This document shows positions 36,013 through 45,540 of a DNA stretch of 64,000 nt, one piece after another. Source of the DNA: Paenibacillus_G sp049942825. GTDB taxonomy: Bacteria; Bacillota; Bacilli; Paenibacillales; NBRC-103111. A program made the translations under genes and the position numbers. How positions within the stretch are numbered: the stretch's first letter is position 1; each line of letters starts with the position of its first letter. The notes under the pieces were generated by a model. The model ran no database searches. It saw nothing but the letters and a program-made list of their open reading frames with translations, and was not told the DNA's origin. The stretch is from assembly GCF_049942825.1 (NCBI RefSeq), contig NZ_CP187970.1, positions 4,836,001 to 4,900,000 of the forward strand, in the 5' to 3' direction.

Positions 36013-37635
36013 CTAAAGGGTGCCATCCGCCCCTTGCTTCACGAGCAAAGCGCTGCGGTATTCCTGCGGCGAAGCCCCGCAGTATTTGCGGAACGCCTTG
36101 CTGAAATAATTCTGATCCCGGTAGCCTACCCGCTCACAGACGGTCTGAATCTTGAGCGCCGGGTCGCCCAGGAGCTCCCGCGCCTTCTCCATCCGGAGCT
36201 TCAGCACATATTCATGGATGCCCGAGCCGTACTGCTGCTTGAACAGCCGGTGCAGATGCTCCTTGCTGAGGTAGAAGCGCTCCGTCAGCGAGGCGATCGG
36301 CAGTTCCTCGTGGAAGCGGGCGTCAATATAGCTCCTCACCTTCGCGACGTCGAACTTCTCCGGAGGCTTGCTCCGCTGGAGCTGCCCGGTGATGAACCCT
36401 TCGAACCAGCCGGTCACCTGCTCCTCGAAGGCCTCGAAGCGCATGACCGGGCTGCGGAACAGCCGGTCGTATTCCGCCAGTGGCTCTCCGCCGGCCCTTC
36501 CGCTGTCCGCCAGCAGCTCCACAGCGAGCAGGCGGAAGTCCGCCAGTGCCTGAAGCATCATCTCCGCAGTGAAGCGCCCTCCCGCCCGCACAGCCGCAAA
36601 ATACTGCCGCAGCACCCCCGCAGCGACCATCCCGCTTCCCATTTCGAGGGCGTGCTGCACTTTTTCCTTGACCGCCAGGACGGACAAGGCGGCCGTCCCC
36701 ACGCCGGCTTCCGCCGCCGAACGCGTGCCTCCCCGCAGCAAATCCGTCTGCAGCAGGGACTCCCGGGCGCTGTGATACGCCTTGTCGAGCTCCGCGAGGC
36801 AGCACGGCTTCCCGCCCCAGGCGGCAATGCAGTCGAAGCCGAGGAAGGCCTGCAGCCGGGTAACTGCTCCCATGACGGCCTGCAGGTCCCCCGAAGCCCA
36901 CGCAGAGACTTTGCCGGGAAGAATGACGACAAGCTCCTGTCCGTACCGGGCGCTCTTGAAGCTGAACGCCTCCCCGGTCGATTCCCCCATCAGCTCATTC
37001 ACGGCATTGGTCAGTGCATAATAACAGGCGTGGTAATCCCCCTTGAACCTCTCCCGGCATACCTCTTCCAGGTTCAGGACGGACAGGACGAGAACGCGAA
37101 AGAGATCGTCCTGCCTCGTATTGACGAACTCCGCCAGCTCCGGGATCTCATGCAGCCTGCCGTTATGCCCGATGATCGCCGAGAAGATCGTCTCCTTCAG
37201 GAGCGGCACGGAGAGGTTGGAGAGGATCCCGTTCTCCAGCTCGCGTTTTCGCTCCAAAGCCTCAAGGTCAAGCAGCTCCACCGCCTTGCCGACCGCAGAG
37301 GCCAGCTCCTTTGCCCGGACCGGCTTCAGCAGGTAATCAACGGCTCCCGCTTGAATGGCGCTGCGCGTATAGGAGAAGTCGTCATATCCGCTGACGACGA
37401 TGAATTTGGCGGCGCAGACGCTTCCCCCCTGCCTCATCAGCTCCACGCCGCCCAGCTGCGGCATTTTCATATCGATAAGGACGATCTGCGGCTGATGTTC
37501 CTCCATCATCTGCAGTCCGGCCAGCCCGTTGCCCGCCTCGAGAACCTCGGTAATGCGGTACTGCTCCCACGGTCCCAGCGCCCGGATGGCCCGGCGTGCC
37601 GGCAGCTCGTCATCTATGATTAAGGCTTTATACAT
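36013..37635 (-). CDS. YesN-type response regulator, receiver plus AraC-type DNA-binding domain
   Basis: About 540 residues. The N-terminal receiver shows YKALIIDDELPARRAI, the phospho-acceptor Asp in IVLIDMKMP (near 55), and the conserved Lys in DYLLKPVRAKEL. A long middle region (about 130-420) precedes a C-terminal AraC/XylS double helix-turn-helix ending GYRDQNYFSKAFRKYCGASPQEYR. ATG at 37635 sits behind GGGAGGGAG; the upstream in-frame start lacks one. It overlaps the histidine kinase gene by eight bases. Together they presumably sense a sugar signal and control the importer genes upstream in the same operon. Confidence 0.93.
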   Translation of the reverse strand: MYKALIIDDELPARRAIRALGPWEQYRITEVLEAGNGLAGLQMMEEHQPQIVLIDMKMPQLGGVELMRQGGSVCAAKFIVVSGYDDFSYTRSAIQAGAVDYLLKPVRAKELASAVGKAVELLDLEALERKRELENGILSNLSVPLLKETIFSAIIGHNGRLHEIPELAEFVNTRQDDLFRVLVLSVLNLEEVCRERFKGDYHACYYALTNAVNELMGESTGEAFSFKSARYGQELVVILPGKVSAWASGDLQAVMGAVTRLQAFLGFDCIAAWGGKPCCLAELDKAYHSARESLLQTDLLRGGTRSAAEAGVGTAALSVLAVKEKVQHALEMGSGMVAAGVLRQYFAAVRAGGRFTAEMMLQALADFRLLAVELLADSGRAGGEPLAEYDRLFRSPVMRFEAFEEQVTGWFEGFITGQLQRSKPPEKFDVAKVRSYIDARFHEELPIASLTERFYLSKEHLHRLFKQQYGSGIHEYVLKLRMEKARELLGDPALKIQTVCERVGYRDQNYFSKAFRKYCGASPQEYRSALLVKQGADGTL

Positions 37636-39418
37636 CCACTGGCTCCCTCCCTGCACTCATGCCGATCTCCACTGTGGTCCCCTGTCCGGCTTCGCTCCGG
37701 ATGTCCAGCACGACGTCTTCCCCGAAAAGCAGCCTAAGGCGCGAATGCAGATTTTTGAGCCCCAGGCTCTCGCCGTCCGCCCAGTCTCCTTCCGCGAAGC
37801 GCCCGCTCAGCTCGGTCAGCCGGTCCGCCGTGATGCCGGGGCCGTCATCCTCAACCTGAAGCATCAGCCTTCCGCTGCGAACTACGGCTGTAATGGTAAT
37901 ATGGATCTCCCCGATCATCTGCTCCAGCGCATGCTCCACCGCATTCTCCAGCAGGATCTGGAGCGTCATCCGGGGAATGGGGCAGCCGAGTGCCTCCTCC
38001 CCAACCCGCTCCTCTACCTGCAGCCGGTCGCCAAAGCGGGCCCGCTGCAGCACAAGGTAGTTGCGGATGTGCTCCAGCTCGTCGGTCAGCAGCACCTTCT
38101 CGCTGTCCCGAATGCAGTAGCGCAGAGAAGCCGCCAGGGCGTCCACCATCTCCTGGATCGGCTCCACCCCGCTGAGGATCGCTTCCGTCGAGATCGCCTG
38201 CAGCGAATTATACAGAAAATGCGGATTGATCTGCGCCTCCAGCGCCCGCAGCTTCGCATTTCGCTCATTGAGGAGCAGGACATACCGGTCGGCGATCAGA
38301 TCGTTGATTTTGACTGCCATCTGGTTGAACTTCCGGGACAGGTGTGCCACCTCGTCCGTACCGCGGATCTCCAGCGACGGCTCGAAGTCGCCCTCCCCCA
38401 GCCGGCCGATATGGTGGTGCAGCTGCTTCAGCCGTCCCGTGATCGCATTGGCCGTTAAGACGGTGACCAGCACCGCGAGAAGGACGAAAGCGCTGCCGAA
38501 GGCGAGGTTGATGTTCCGGGCGTGAGCCGCTTCCCGGTTCAGCACCTCCATGGAAGTGACCTTGAGCAGCTTCCAGTGATACCGGTCGGAGATATGGTAG
38601 AGGAGCAGCTCTCCCTGGCCTTCGGTGCCGCCCGTCATCTGCACCCCGCTCCCGCCCGGACGAACCAGGCCGCGCAGTCCGGCCAATCTCTCCTCCGTCA
38701 ATCCCCCGCCGCTGGAGTACACCAGCCGGTCGCGCTCATCCAAGAGGACTACCGCTTCCCCCTTGTCGTCGAAGAGATCATGAACAATCGGATCGAACTG
38801 CCTGCGGTTCAGCGTAATGGAGACCGCGGCCAGCGGGGTTTTGTCGGCAATATCGATGATAATCCGGTGGAACGTCAGCAGTCTGCCCTGGGATTGTCGG
38901 TCCTCACCGCCGCCTGCCGGCTCCAGGCTTCGGTACTTGGGGCTGCCGACCGCCTCCCGGTACCAGACCGCCGCTTCGGTCCGGTCATCGGTCCGCTGCT
39001 GCAGGGCTGGGGCCGAGCGGGAGATCGTGTACTCCTGCTCCGTGCCGGGCGTATACACCGTCAGCTCTTCCATATCGTCCCGGGAATAGAACCAGTTCTT
39101 GACCTGGTTCTGGATATAGAAGCGGCTCAGGTAGGCATCCGAATGCAGCTCATCCATGAACCGGCTGTCCCGGTGGGGGGACAGGGAGAGCTCGTCGATC
39201 TGGGCCAGGTAGCTGTCCAGGTTCTGGTTGACGAGCCGGAGCAGCTTCATATTGCTCGCGATATAATGCTCCCTTCCCGTGTCTACCGATTGCCGATAAG
39301 AGGTATAAGAGAGGAGGATGACGATGAAGGCGGCGATCAGCGAAAAGGACAGCACGAGTTTGTTGCGGAGCCGTCCGGACACCGTCCGGCCGATACGGCG
39401 CGCAATGGTCCAAGTCAT
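37628..39418 (-). CDS. YesM-type membrane sensor histidine kinase
   Basis: The 596-residue protein has two transmembrane helices (about residues 20-42 and 298-320) flanking an extracytoplasmic sensor domain. A HAMP segment follows (ITGRLKQLHHHIGRLGEGDF), then the His_kinase family motif LEAQINPHFLYNSLQAIS with the phospho-accepting His. The ATPase part shows LLENAVEHALEQ and VEDDGPGI. Together with the AraC-type regulator it forms a YesM/YesN pair, the common partner of carbohydrate importers in Paenibacillaceae. It follows the MalG-like permease gene by about 110 bp. Confidence 0.93.
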   Translation of the reverse strand: MTWTIARRIGRTVSGRLRNKLVLSFSLIAAFIVILLSYTSYRQSVDTGREHYIASNMKLLRLVNQNLDSYLAQIDELSLSPHRDSRFMDELHSDAYLSRFYIQNQVKNWFYSRDDMEELTVYTPGTEQEYTISRSAPALQQRTDDRTEAAVWYREAVGSPKYRSLEPAGGGEDRQSQGRLLTFHRIIIDIADKTPLAAVSITLNRRQFDPIVHDLFDDKGEAVVLLDERDRLVYSSGGGLTEERLAGLRGLVRPGGSGVQMTGGTEGQGELLLYHISDRYHWKLLKVTSMEVLNREAAHARNINLAFGSAFVLLAVLVTVLTANAITGRLKQLHHHIGRLGEGDFEPSLEIRGTDEVAHLSRKFNQMAVKINDLIADRYVLLLNERNAKLRALEAQINPHFLYNSLQAISTEAILSGVEPIQEMVDALAASLRYCIRDSEKVLLTDELEHIRNYLVLQRARFGDRLQVEERVGEEALGCPIPRMTLQILLENAVEHALEQMIGEIHITITAVVRSGRLMLQVEDDGPGITADRLTELSGRFAEGDWADGESLGLKNLHSRLRLLFGEDVVLDIRSEAGQGTTVEIGMSAGREPVDV

Positions 39419-39528
39419 GGCGAATTCTTCCCATCGTATTCAGGTTGGACTCCATTATAAGGGCAGGCTTACGTCTGCCACAATAAGGAAAATCCCGCCC
39501 GTACGGACTTCCGGCCGGCTCTGGCCGC

Positions 39529-40353
39529 CTACCCTTTGACCGCGCCCGCCATCATCCCCTGAACGATATACCTCTGCATGAACAGGAAGAACAGGATCGG
39601 CGGCAGCGTCACCATCACGACAGCGGTCAAGGCGTAGTTCCATTCGCTTTTGTACTGTCCGAAGAACTTGTAGGAGGCCAGCTGCAGCGTAGCTTCATTC
39701 CCGTTCAGCAGAATGAGCGGGAGCAGAAAATCATTCCAGATCCACATCACATTGAGGATGACCACCGTGCTCAGTACGGGAACCATGACAGGTACGATGA
39801 TGCTGAAGAAGGATCGGTAGGGCGAGCAGCCGTCCATCGAGGCGCACTCCTCGAGCTCATACGGTATCGATTTGACGAACCCGTGTACGAGGAAAATGGC
39901 CATCGGGCAGCCTAAGCCCCAATAGACGAGCATCAGCCCCGGCAGCTGGTTGATGAGATGCAGCTCCTTCGCGAGCTTCGTGAGCGGGATCATAAACGAC
40001 TGGAACGGCAGCATCATCGGCGCGATCGCCAGGAAGAAGAGCCAGCCGCTCAGCTTCGTCTTGGTCCGGCTCAGCTTGTAGCCCGCCGCCGCACCGAACA
40101 GCACGATGCCCAGCACACTTCCGAGGGTGAGCAGCAGCGTGCTCAGGAACAGCTTCGGATACTGCACGAGCTTCCACACCTGGAGGTAGTTGTCTATGAG
40201 CAGCGACTGGGGCAGGCTGAGCACACTCGTGACCACTTCTTTATAGTCCTTGAACGTATTGAGCACGACTAGATAAAAAGGGTACAGGAACACTGCCGCC
40301 GCTGCCCAGGCGGACACGCTGAGCAGGAGGGTAAGCCGCTTGCTTCTCATCAC
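39529..40353 (-). CDS. Carbohydrate ABC importer permease, MalG/LplC-like
   Basis: This 274-residue inner-membrane protein has six predicted helices. The EAA loop, which docks the ATPase, is seen as LEECASMDGCSPYRSFFSII near residue 185. The N-terminal pattern YPFYLVVLNTFKDYKEV is typical of the CUT1 family. Its start overlaps the stop of the partner permease (ATGATG at 40353-40348). It imports a sugar or oligosaccharide with the neighbouring MalF-like permease and lipoprotein. No ATPase gene is in the operon; a shared MsmX-type ATPase elsewhere in the genome is expected. Confidence 0.93.
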   Translation of the reverse strand: MMRSKRLTLLLSVSAWAAAAVFLYPFYLVVLNTFKDYKEVVTSVLSLPQSLLIDNYLQVWKLVQYPKLFLSTLLLTLGSVLGIVLFGAAAGYKLSRTKTKLSGWLFFLAIAPMMLPFQSFMIPLTKLAKELHLINQLPGLMLVYWGLGCPMAIFLVHGFVKSIPYELEECASMDGCSPYRSFFSIIVPVMVPVLSTVVILNVMWIWNDFLLPLILLNGNEATLQLASYKFFGQYKSEWNYALTAVVMVTLPPILFFLFMQRYIVQGMMAGAVKG

Positions 40354-41237
40354 GCCTCCACCTCCCTGCTTTTGAACACTTTAACCTGGATCAAGGTAAT
40401 GAGCAGGATGACCAGCACGAATACCAGCGACTTCGCTGTCGCATACCCGAACCGGTTGTTGACGAACGCTTCGTTATAGATATCCATCGTGGTGCTCATC
40501 GTCGTCCGGCCCGGTCCGCCGAAGGTCAGGGTGAAGATGATATCGAACACCTTGAGCGAGTTCGAGATCGACAGGAACAGCGCGACGGTGATCGAAGGCA
40601 TGAGCAGCGGCAGCGTGATATGTACGAAGCGCTGAAGCCCGTTCGCCCCGTCAATGACGGCCGCCTCCCCCATCTCGGCAGGAATGGACTGCAGGCCCGT
40701 GATGTAGATCATCATATAGAAGCCGACCGACTGCCATACGCTCACGAAGACGACGGACAGGAAGGCCAGGGTTGGCGTACCGAGCCAGCTCCAACCGAAG
40801 AGGGGCCACAGCGTCAGCTCATGGAGCGACTGGAACGCGCTTGAGAAGATGAATTTCCAGATGAAGCCGATGATGACCAGGGACACGATATACGGCACGA
40901 AAAACGCGGCCCGGAGCATGCTGCTCCCCCGGAACTTGCGGGTGAGGACCAGGGCCAGCAGCAGGGCCGCCAGGTTGGTCGCGATCAGCGTGATGAGGCT
41001 GTACAGGATCGTGAACCGGAACGAGGCCGCCGCATCCGGATCCTCCGTGAACAATTCCTTGAAATTCTGGAAGCCGATGAACGCGATGTTCTTCGAGATT
41101 CCGTTCCACTTCGTGAACGAGTAATACAGCGACATGACAAAAGGGATCTCTGCAAACAGCAGGATCAGGATCAGCGCAGGCGCCACGAACGAAAGGAAGA
41201 TTGCGAGCTCCTTACGCCGTCTCCATGCTGGGGCCAT
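40350..41237 (-). CDS. Carbohydrate ABC importer permease, MalF/UgpA-like
   Basis: About 295 residues and six membrane helices. The EAA motif is EMGEAAVIDGANGLQRFVHI near residue 205, and the TKWNGISKNIAFIGFQNF segment is typical of sugar-permease subunits. An upstream ATG at 41255 exists, but GGAG lies eight bases before the ATG at 41237, which I prefer. It forms the heterodimeric channel with the MalG-like protein encoded next. A hairpin lies between it and the binding-protein gene. Confidence 0.92.
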   Translation of the reverse strand: MAPAWRRRKELAIFLSFVAPALILILLFAEIPFVMSLYYSFTKWNGISKNIAFIGFQNFKELFTEDPDAAASFRFTILYSLITLIATNLAALLLALVLTRKFRGSSMLRAAFFVPYIVSLVIIGFIWKFIFSSAFQSLHELTLWPLFGWSWLGTPTLAFLSVVFVSVWQSVGFYMMIYITGLQSIPAEMGEAAVIDGANGLQRFVHITLPLLMPSITVALFLSISNSLKVFDIIFTLTFGGPGRTTMSTTMDIYNEAFVNNRFGYATAKSLVFVLVILLITLIQVKVFKSREVEA

Positions 41238-41279
41238 CTTCCACACTCCGATCATACTAAGGTAGGAGGCAGGGGAAAC

Positions 41280-41303
41280 AGCCGGGGGCTACCGCACCCG
41301 GCT
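41280..41303 (-). terminator. Intercistronic hairpin after the binding-protein gene
   Basis: Stem AGCCGGG / CCCGGCT with a 10-nt loop is followed on the minus strand by GTTTCC. The T-tract is weak, so it may only attenuate or stabilise the upstream message. That is a common way to make more binding protein than permease. Confidence 0.4.
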
Positions 41304-41445
41304 GACCCGCTTCTCCAAGAGACAGACAGTATTCCGCGCGGATGCTCGTTCCTGTCCTCCGTACTTTCTTTACTGCACACGGCTTCCTGAGAGCCGGCCG
41401 CACCATTCCTTGCTGCGGCTGACCGCCGGCTCATCACGGCTTCCT

Positions 41446-42753
41446 TTACTGGGCCGCTTTCGCCAGCTTGGCCCACGTGGTATCCAGCTGCGACACGGTC
41501 TTGGCCGCATCCGCGATGCCGCCGACATACTGCTGCAGAATCTGGCCGGCCTGCTGCTCGTAGCCGTCAGGGAAGTACCCTTTGACCCACGGATACGTCT
41601 TTCCGTTCTTGAGGTACTCGCTCGTTTCCTTGGCGAGCTGCGCGTCGGGGAACGGCGCATCCTTGATCGTCGAGATCTGCTTGACGACCTTCGGAACGAA
41701 GTTCTTCCCGTAGTCGGAGGTGGTCAGCCACTCGAAGAATTTCAGCACCTCGGGCAGGTTCTTCGAATCCTTGTGAATCCGGTAGACGATATTCGAGTCG
41801 ACCATGAGACCGGCCTTGCTGCCGTCCTCCCCGACCGGATGCGGCAGGAAGCCGATATCGATGCCCGGTGTAATCTTCCGGATCGCATCCTCCGCCCAGC
41901 TGCCCTGGTGCAGGATCGCCGCCTTCCCCTGCGCGAACTCGGACACCGAGGTGTTGAAGTCCGTCTCGAGCGGCTTGCCGCTCGTGTACTTCAGCGTCAG
42001 GTCGATCAGCGGGAACAGATTGGCGAGCTCCTTCAGGTCGCTTGGCTTCTTCTTGCCTGCGTTGATCTCGCCGAACGCCGCCGCATAGTCCCCGCCGGTA
42101 GAGGCGAGAATCGGCGTCAGCGTCTGCTCGAGCACCCACCATTCCTTGTAGCCGTTGGTGAACGGGGTGATCCCTTTGTCCTTCAGCTTCTTCGCCGCCG
42201 CTTCGAGCTCGGAGTAGGTCTTCGGAAGCGCTGTAATGCCGGCATCCGCGAAGAGCTTTTTGTTATAAATAAACGAGTAGGACTGGAGAATGAGCGGGTA
42301 CCCCAGCACTTTGCCGTCCAGGGTGGTGCCCGTCTTGGCGCTGTCGGCGATGTTCGCCATGAACGGCTCCTTGGTAAGATCGTAGGCGTAGTCCTGGTAC
42401 GTCTTATTGTCGTTGTAGGCACCGGTCATGAAGATATCCGGAATCTCTCCGGCGTTGATCTTCGTCTTGAGCAGCGGATAGTAGTTATCCTGGTTGATGG
42501 TGACGTTCACTTTTACATGGGGATGCTGCTTCTGGTACTCCTCGGCGAGCTGGTGCATCGCGTCGGCCATCTCTGGCGAATACTGGAAAATCTCCAGCGT
42601 TACCGGCTTCGCCTCGCTCCCCGCACCGGCTGTCCCTCCGTTTGCAGCCTCCTGGCTGCCTCCGCCGGAGCCCGTCTCACTCCCGCAGCCCGCCGCCAGC
42701 ATACTCAGTACCAGCAGTCCCGCCGCCGCAGACCCGATCTTAGGTGATTTCAT
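41446..42753 (-). CDS. Sugar-binding lipoprotein of an ABC importer
   Basis: The 435-residue protein has a lipoprotein signal peptide with lipobox LAAGC near residue 23, a Gly/Ser/Ala linker, and the fold pattern of extracellular solute-binding family 1 (HVKVNVTINQDNYYPLLKTK; IPDIFMTGAYND; later KGYFPDGYEQ). It would be tethered to the outer face of the membrane and deliver a carbohydrate to the two permeases. It is first in an operon of binding protein, two permeases, sensor kinase and regulator. A candidate cre site lies about 60 bp upstream. The substrate is not determinable here. Confidence 0.92.
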   Translation of the reverse strand: MKSPKIGSAAAGLLVLSMLAAGCGSETGSGGGSQEAANGGTAGAGSEAKPVTLEIFQYSPEMADAMHQLAEEYQKQHPHVKVNVTINQDNYYPLLKTKINAGEIPDIFMTGAYNDNKTYQDYAYDLTKEPFMANIADSAKTGTTLDGKVLGYPLILQSYSFIYNKKLFADAGITALPKTYSELEAAAKKLKDKGITPFTNGYKEWWVLEQTLTPILASTGGDYAAAFGEINAGKKKPSDLKELANLFPLIDLTLKYTSGKPLETDFNTSVSEFAQGKAAILHQGSWAEDAIRKITPGIDIGFLPHPVGEDGSKAGLMVDSNIVYRIHKDSKNLPEVLKFFEWLTTSDYGKNFVPKVVKQISTIKDAPFPDAQLAKETSEYLKNGKTYPWVKGYFPDGYEQQAGQILQQYVGGIADAAKTVSQLDTTWAKLAKAAQ

Positions 42754-42809
42754 TATTCCTGACCGCCTTTCCTAATCCAGTGGAATGCTTTTGCTTCCTT
42801 CATGTTACC

Positions 42810-42839
42810 TGTAAGCGCCTTCGCAGGCTATGGATTATC
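42810..42839 (-). promoter_or_regulatory. Candidate promoter with overlapping catabolite-response (cre) site for the sugar importer
   Basis: TGTAAGCGCCTTCG at 42810-42823 (plus-strand reading) matches the CcpA cre consensus TGWAANCGNTNWCA at 12 of 14 positions. On the minus strand, GATAAT (42834-42839) could be the -10 element, putting cre at about +4 to +17, a repressing position. The -35 is poor. Inferred from sequence only. Confidence 0.4.
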
Positions 42840-42904
42840 GTGTGGAATCGAGGGTAAAAAAGTGTCATCGCTTCGTGAGTGCACCCAATCTCTCCAGGCA
42901 CGCC

Positions 42905-42962
42905 AAAAACTCCGGTGATCCGAAACCATGAATGAGCCCATGGGTACGGTTCACCGGAGTTT
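42905..42962 (-). terminator. Long hairpin terminator downstream of the RIC gene
   Basis: Perfect 12-bp outer stem AAACTCCGGTGA / TCACCGGAGTTT (42907-42918 and 42951-42962) with further pairing inside. On the minus strand a TTTTT run follows. It separates the RIC transcript from the sugar importer promoter. The 437-bp gap 42754-43190 holds otherwise only the importer promoter region; no gene was seen. Confidence 0.55.
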
Positions 42963-43190
42963 AAATGCCGGTCGATTTATGTGCTTCGCTACAACAGGGT
43001 ACCTAAGAAAGCCGATCTACTGCCTGCGGGTCATTCCGCATACCCCTCACATACCTCTCCGCTTTCATCTGATTGGAATCATCGAAGGGGATAGGGGCTG
43101 CCAGGCTCATCCCAATCCAAAGGACTGCCTCCGATCCAATCTTGCCCCAGTCTGCACACCTCTACCCAGGCGGGGACACGCGGGTACTCC

Positions 43191-43922
43191 TCAGTCTTCT
43201 CCGCAAGAGCACGAATTCTCGTAGCGGGGGAACAGGATGTTATTCTCCAGATGGATATGCTCGAAGAGATCGGACTCCAGCTGCTCCAGCTTTTGGAACG
43301 AGACGGTGTACGTGCGGCAGGCCCCCTCCGGCAGCTGGTAATCCCCGGTCACGCTCCGCATCTCCCTCAGGATGTCTCCGACCCGGCTGTGGTCCGCCTC
43401 CAGGACATGGATGGCCTCGCCGGCCTGACGCTTCAACGCCCCATCCCCTGTGCGCTCATGAGCCAGGATCAGAGGGAATACCCGCTCCTCCTCCTGCACC
43501 AGATGCTCCTCCAGCTCCTCCTTCATGCTCGTATAGAGTCTGTGCAGCTCGACCAGCTCGGGATGGAGACCGCCGTGGACCTGTTTGATTTTGGTGACAA
43601 AATCATAGAGCACGGGAAGCTCGGATCGCAGAAAGTCGTGATGGACCTTCGTAATATGCTCAATGAGCCGCTCCGATCCGTAGGACCTCCAATCGATATC
43701 GGTACGTGCAGACCGGTCGGAAGCCTCTATGATCGCCTGAAGCCGGTCCAGGAACTCGGCCTTGTCCACCCCGCTTTTCTGCAGTACTTCCGATAACGGA
43801 TGTCCGCCTCCGCAGCAAAAATCAATACGATGCTGCTTAAACAAATTGCTCGTATTCGGATATTCGGCAACGATCTCGCCTACCGTGGCTGTACCTTCAA
43901 TCCATGGACTCTTCATGCTCAT
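43191..43922 (-). CDS. Iron-sulfur cluster repair di-iron protein, RIC/ScdA/YtfE family
   Basis: This 243-residue cytosolic protein repairs Fe-S clusters damaged by nitric oxide or oxidants and can release NO from dinitrosyl iron. The N-terminal ScdA_N part carries DFCCGGGHPLSEVL (near residue 37). The C-terminal hemerythrin-like bundle has iron-ligand His/Glu in HITKVHHDFLRSELP, LVQEEERVFP, HVLEADHSRVG and FEHIHLENNILFPR. ATG at 43922 follows GGAGG by nine bases. A CRP/FNR-type box lies at -41.5 from its promoter, matching anaerobic or nitrosative induction. Confidence 0.93.
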   Translation of the reverse strand: MSMKSPWIEGTATVGEIVAEYPNTSNLFKQHRIDFCCGGGHPLSEVLQKSGVDKAEFLDRLQAIIEASDRSARTDIDWRSYGSERLIEHITKVHHDFLRSELPVLYDFVTKIKQVHGGLHPELVELHRLYTSMKEELEEHLVQEEERVFPLILAHERTGDGALKRQAGEAIHVLEADHSRVGDILREMRSVTGDYQLPEGACRTYTVSFQKLEQLESDLFEHIHLENNILFPRYENSCSCGED

Positions 43923-43975
43923 ATCGAGACACCTCCGTGTGTAGTAAAGATCGGCTCGTTGATCTTCATGCCCCA

Positions 43976-44018
43976 ACTATACTCTACTTGGATCAGCCGT
44001 ATTGTGATTGGAACCACA
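43976..44018 (-). promoter_or_regulatory. FNR/CRP-type class II promoter of the RIC gene
   Basis: TGTGATTGGAACCACA at 44003-44018 matches TGTGA-N6-TCACA at nine of ten defined bases. On the minus strand a -10 TATAGT lies at 43981-43976, giving a start near 43969 and a box centred at -41.5, the classic class II activation position. The same box may also serve the divergent radical SAM gene, for which TATATT at 44055-44060 would put it near -56.5. Confidence 0.65.
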
Positions 44019-44247
44019 TTTTTGCCTCCGGCCCGCATTGTCATGGTTTCGCCTTATATTCCACCTTATCTTCGCTTTATCCCCTCAACTTCCCCTTCCC
44101 TCAGCCTCTCCTCCAATCTTCCTCCCTCACTCCTTCATCCGATTCCACCGATTCTCCAAGAACATTGTGCGTCTGCTCACCTCCCGGGATGGCGCTTGTG
44201 GGATATCATGGATGGGATAGACGCCATTACGGAAAGGGGCACTGCAT

Positions 44248-45405
44248 ATGAGAAACGAATCCACCCCCGATCATTACCACGACTATCCTTTCATTGTCAT
44301 TTGGGAGGTTACCCGGGCCTGCGCGCTCAAATGCCTTCACTGCAGGGCCGAGGCCCAGTACCGGGCCGACCCCGGACAGCTGTCGTATGAGGAGGCCCTG
44401 GCGCTGATCGATCAAGCAGCCGCGATGGAACGCAGGCCGCTCTTCGTCCTCACCGGAGGAGACCCGCTCATGCGTTCCGACCTGTTCAAGCTCGCCGAGT
44501 ATGCGATCCGGGACAAGGGGCTGTCCGTCTCCATGACGCCCAGCGCGACGCCGCGGGTAACCAGGGAGACCGTACGTCAGGCGAACGAGGCCGGGCTCTC
44601 CCGCTGGGCGTTCAGCCTGGACGGCTCCAGTGCGCAGATTCACGATTACTTCCGTGGCACCCCCGGTTCCTACGACATGACGATGCAGGGCATCTCCTAT
44701 CTGCAGGAGCACGGCATTCCGATCCAGATCAACACCACGGTCTCGAACTATAACCTCACCGATCTCGGGGACATTGCCCGGCAAGTCGGCCGGATCGGTG
44801 CCGTTCTCTGGAGTCTGTTCTTCCTGGTGCCTACAGGCCGCGGCATGCAGAGTGATATGATCACTCCGGTACAGCATGAAGAAGTCATGCAGTGGCTGGT
44901 CGAGCTGGCCCCCCGGATGCCGTTCGGCATCAAGACGACGGAGGCGCCGCATTACCGCCGCGTAGCCGCGCAGGCCGGACCGCTTCACGCCCGGAGGGAA
45001 CAGCGGGCCCCATCCTTCGTCAGGCCAGTGGATGTGCTCGGCCGGGCTCCCCGGGGGGTGGGAGACGGGGACGGCTTCGTCTTCATCAGCCACACGGGGG
45101 AGGTTTATCCGAGCGGCTTTCTTCCGATATCGTGCGGCAATGTGAAGGAAGCCCCGCTGCTGGAGATCTACCGTAATGCTCCGGTCATGCGGGAGCTCCG
45201 GGACAAGTCCCTGCTGAAGGGGCGGTGCGGTGTATGCGAATACAAGGAACTGTGCGGAGGCTCCAGGGCCCGGGCCTATGCTGTAACCGGAGACTATCTG
45301 GAGAGCGATCCGGCGTGCATGTACGTTCCCGCCAGCTATGCCCCCATGCACAGCGTCCCGCCCAGGCCGGACCTTGCCGGTCAATCCATTCAGAGAAGCC
45401 GCTGA
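44248..45405 (+). CDS. Radical SAM/SPASM protein of the heme-associated (NirJ/AhbD-like) type
   Basis: The 385-residue protein has the radical SAM cluster Cys at 25, 29 and 32 (RACALKCLHC), the GGDPLMR motif and the C-terminal SPASM-type Cys region RCGVCEYKELCGG...DPAC for auxiliary Fe-S clusters. The phrase GEVYPSGFLPISCGNV is shared with the NirJ/AhbC/AhbD group, which modifies heme or its precursors. I recall the TIGR04053 family as the closest type. The start at 44248 has AAGGGG nine bases upstream. It is divergent from the RIC gene across a shared FNR-type site. Peptide maturase is the alternative function, but no precursor peptide is next to it. Confidence 0.85.
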   Translation: MRNESTPDHYHDYPFIVIWEVTRACALKCLHCRAEAQYRADPGQLSYEEALALIDQAAAMERRPLFVLTGGDPLMRSDLFKLAEYAIRDKGLSVSMTPSATPRVTRETVRQANEAGLSRWAFSLDGSSAQIHDYFRGTPGSYDMTMQGISYLQEHGIPIQINTTVSNYNLTDLGDIARQVGRIGAVLWSLFFLVPTGRGMQSDMITPVQHEEVMQWLVELAPRMPFGIKTTEAPHYRRVAAQAGPLHARREQRAPSFVRPVDVLGRAPRGVGDGDGFVFISHTGEVYPSGFLPISCGNVKEAPLLEIYRNAPVMRELRDKSLLKGRCGVCEYKELCGGSRARAYAVTGDYLESDPACMYVPASYAPMHSVPPRPDLAGQSIQRSR

Positions 45406-45540
45406 TGCCCCCTCGAATTCCCGTCACTGCCGCCGGCCTTCAACGGCCAAGACCTGCGCCGTGAGCATGAGAGATAAGCTCGCATCGAGCCTCCCCCTTC
45501 CGCCAGAAGCGCCGAAGAGGAAGGGACGAGAGTACATTAC

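Noticed and set aside
44227..45384. Minus-strand 385-codon frame exactly opposite the radical SAM gene
   Set aside because: The plus strand has unmistakable Fe-S motifs and a terminator; the antisense frame has none.
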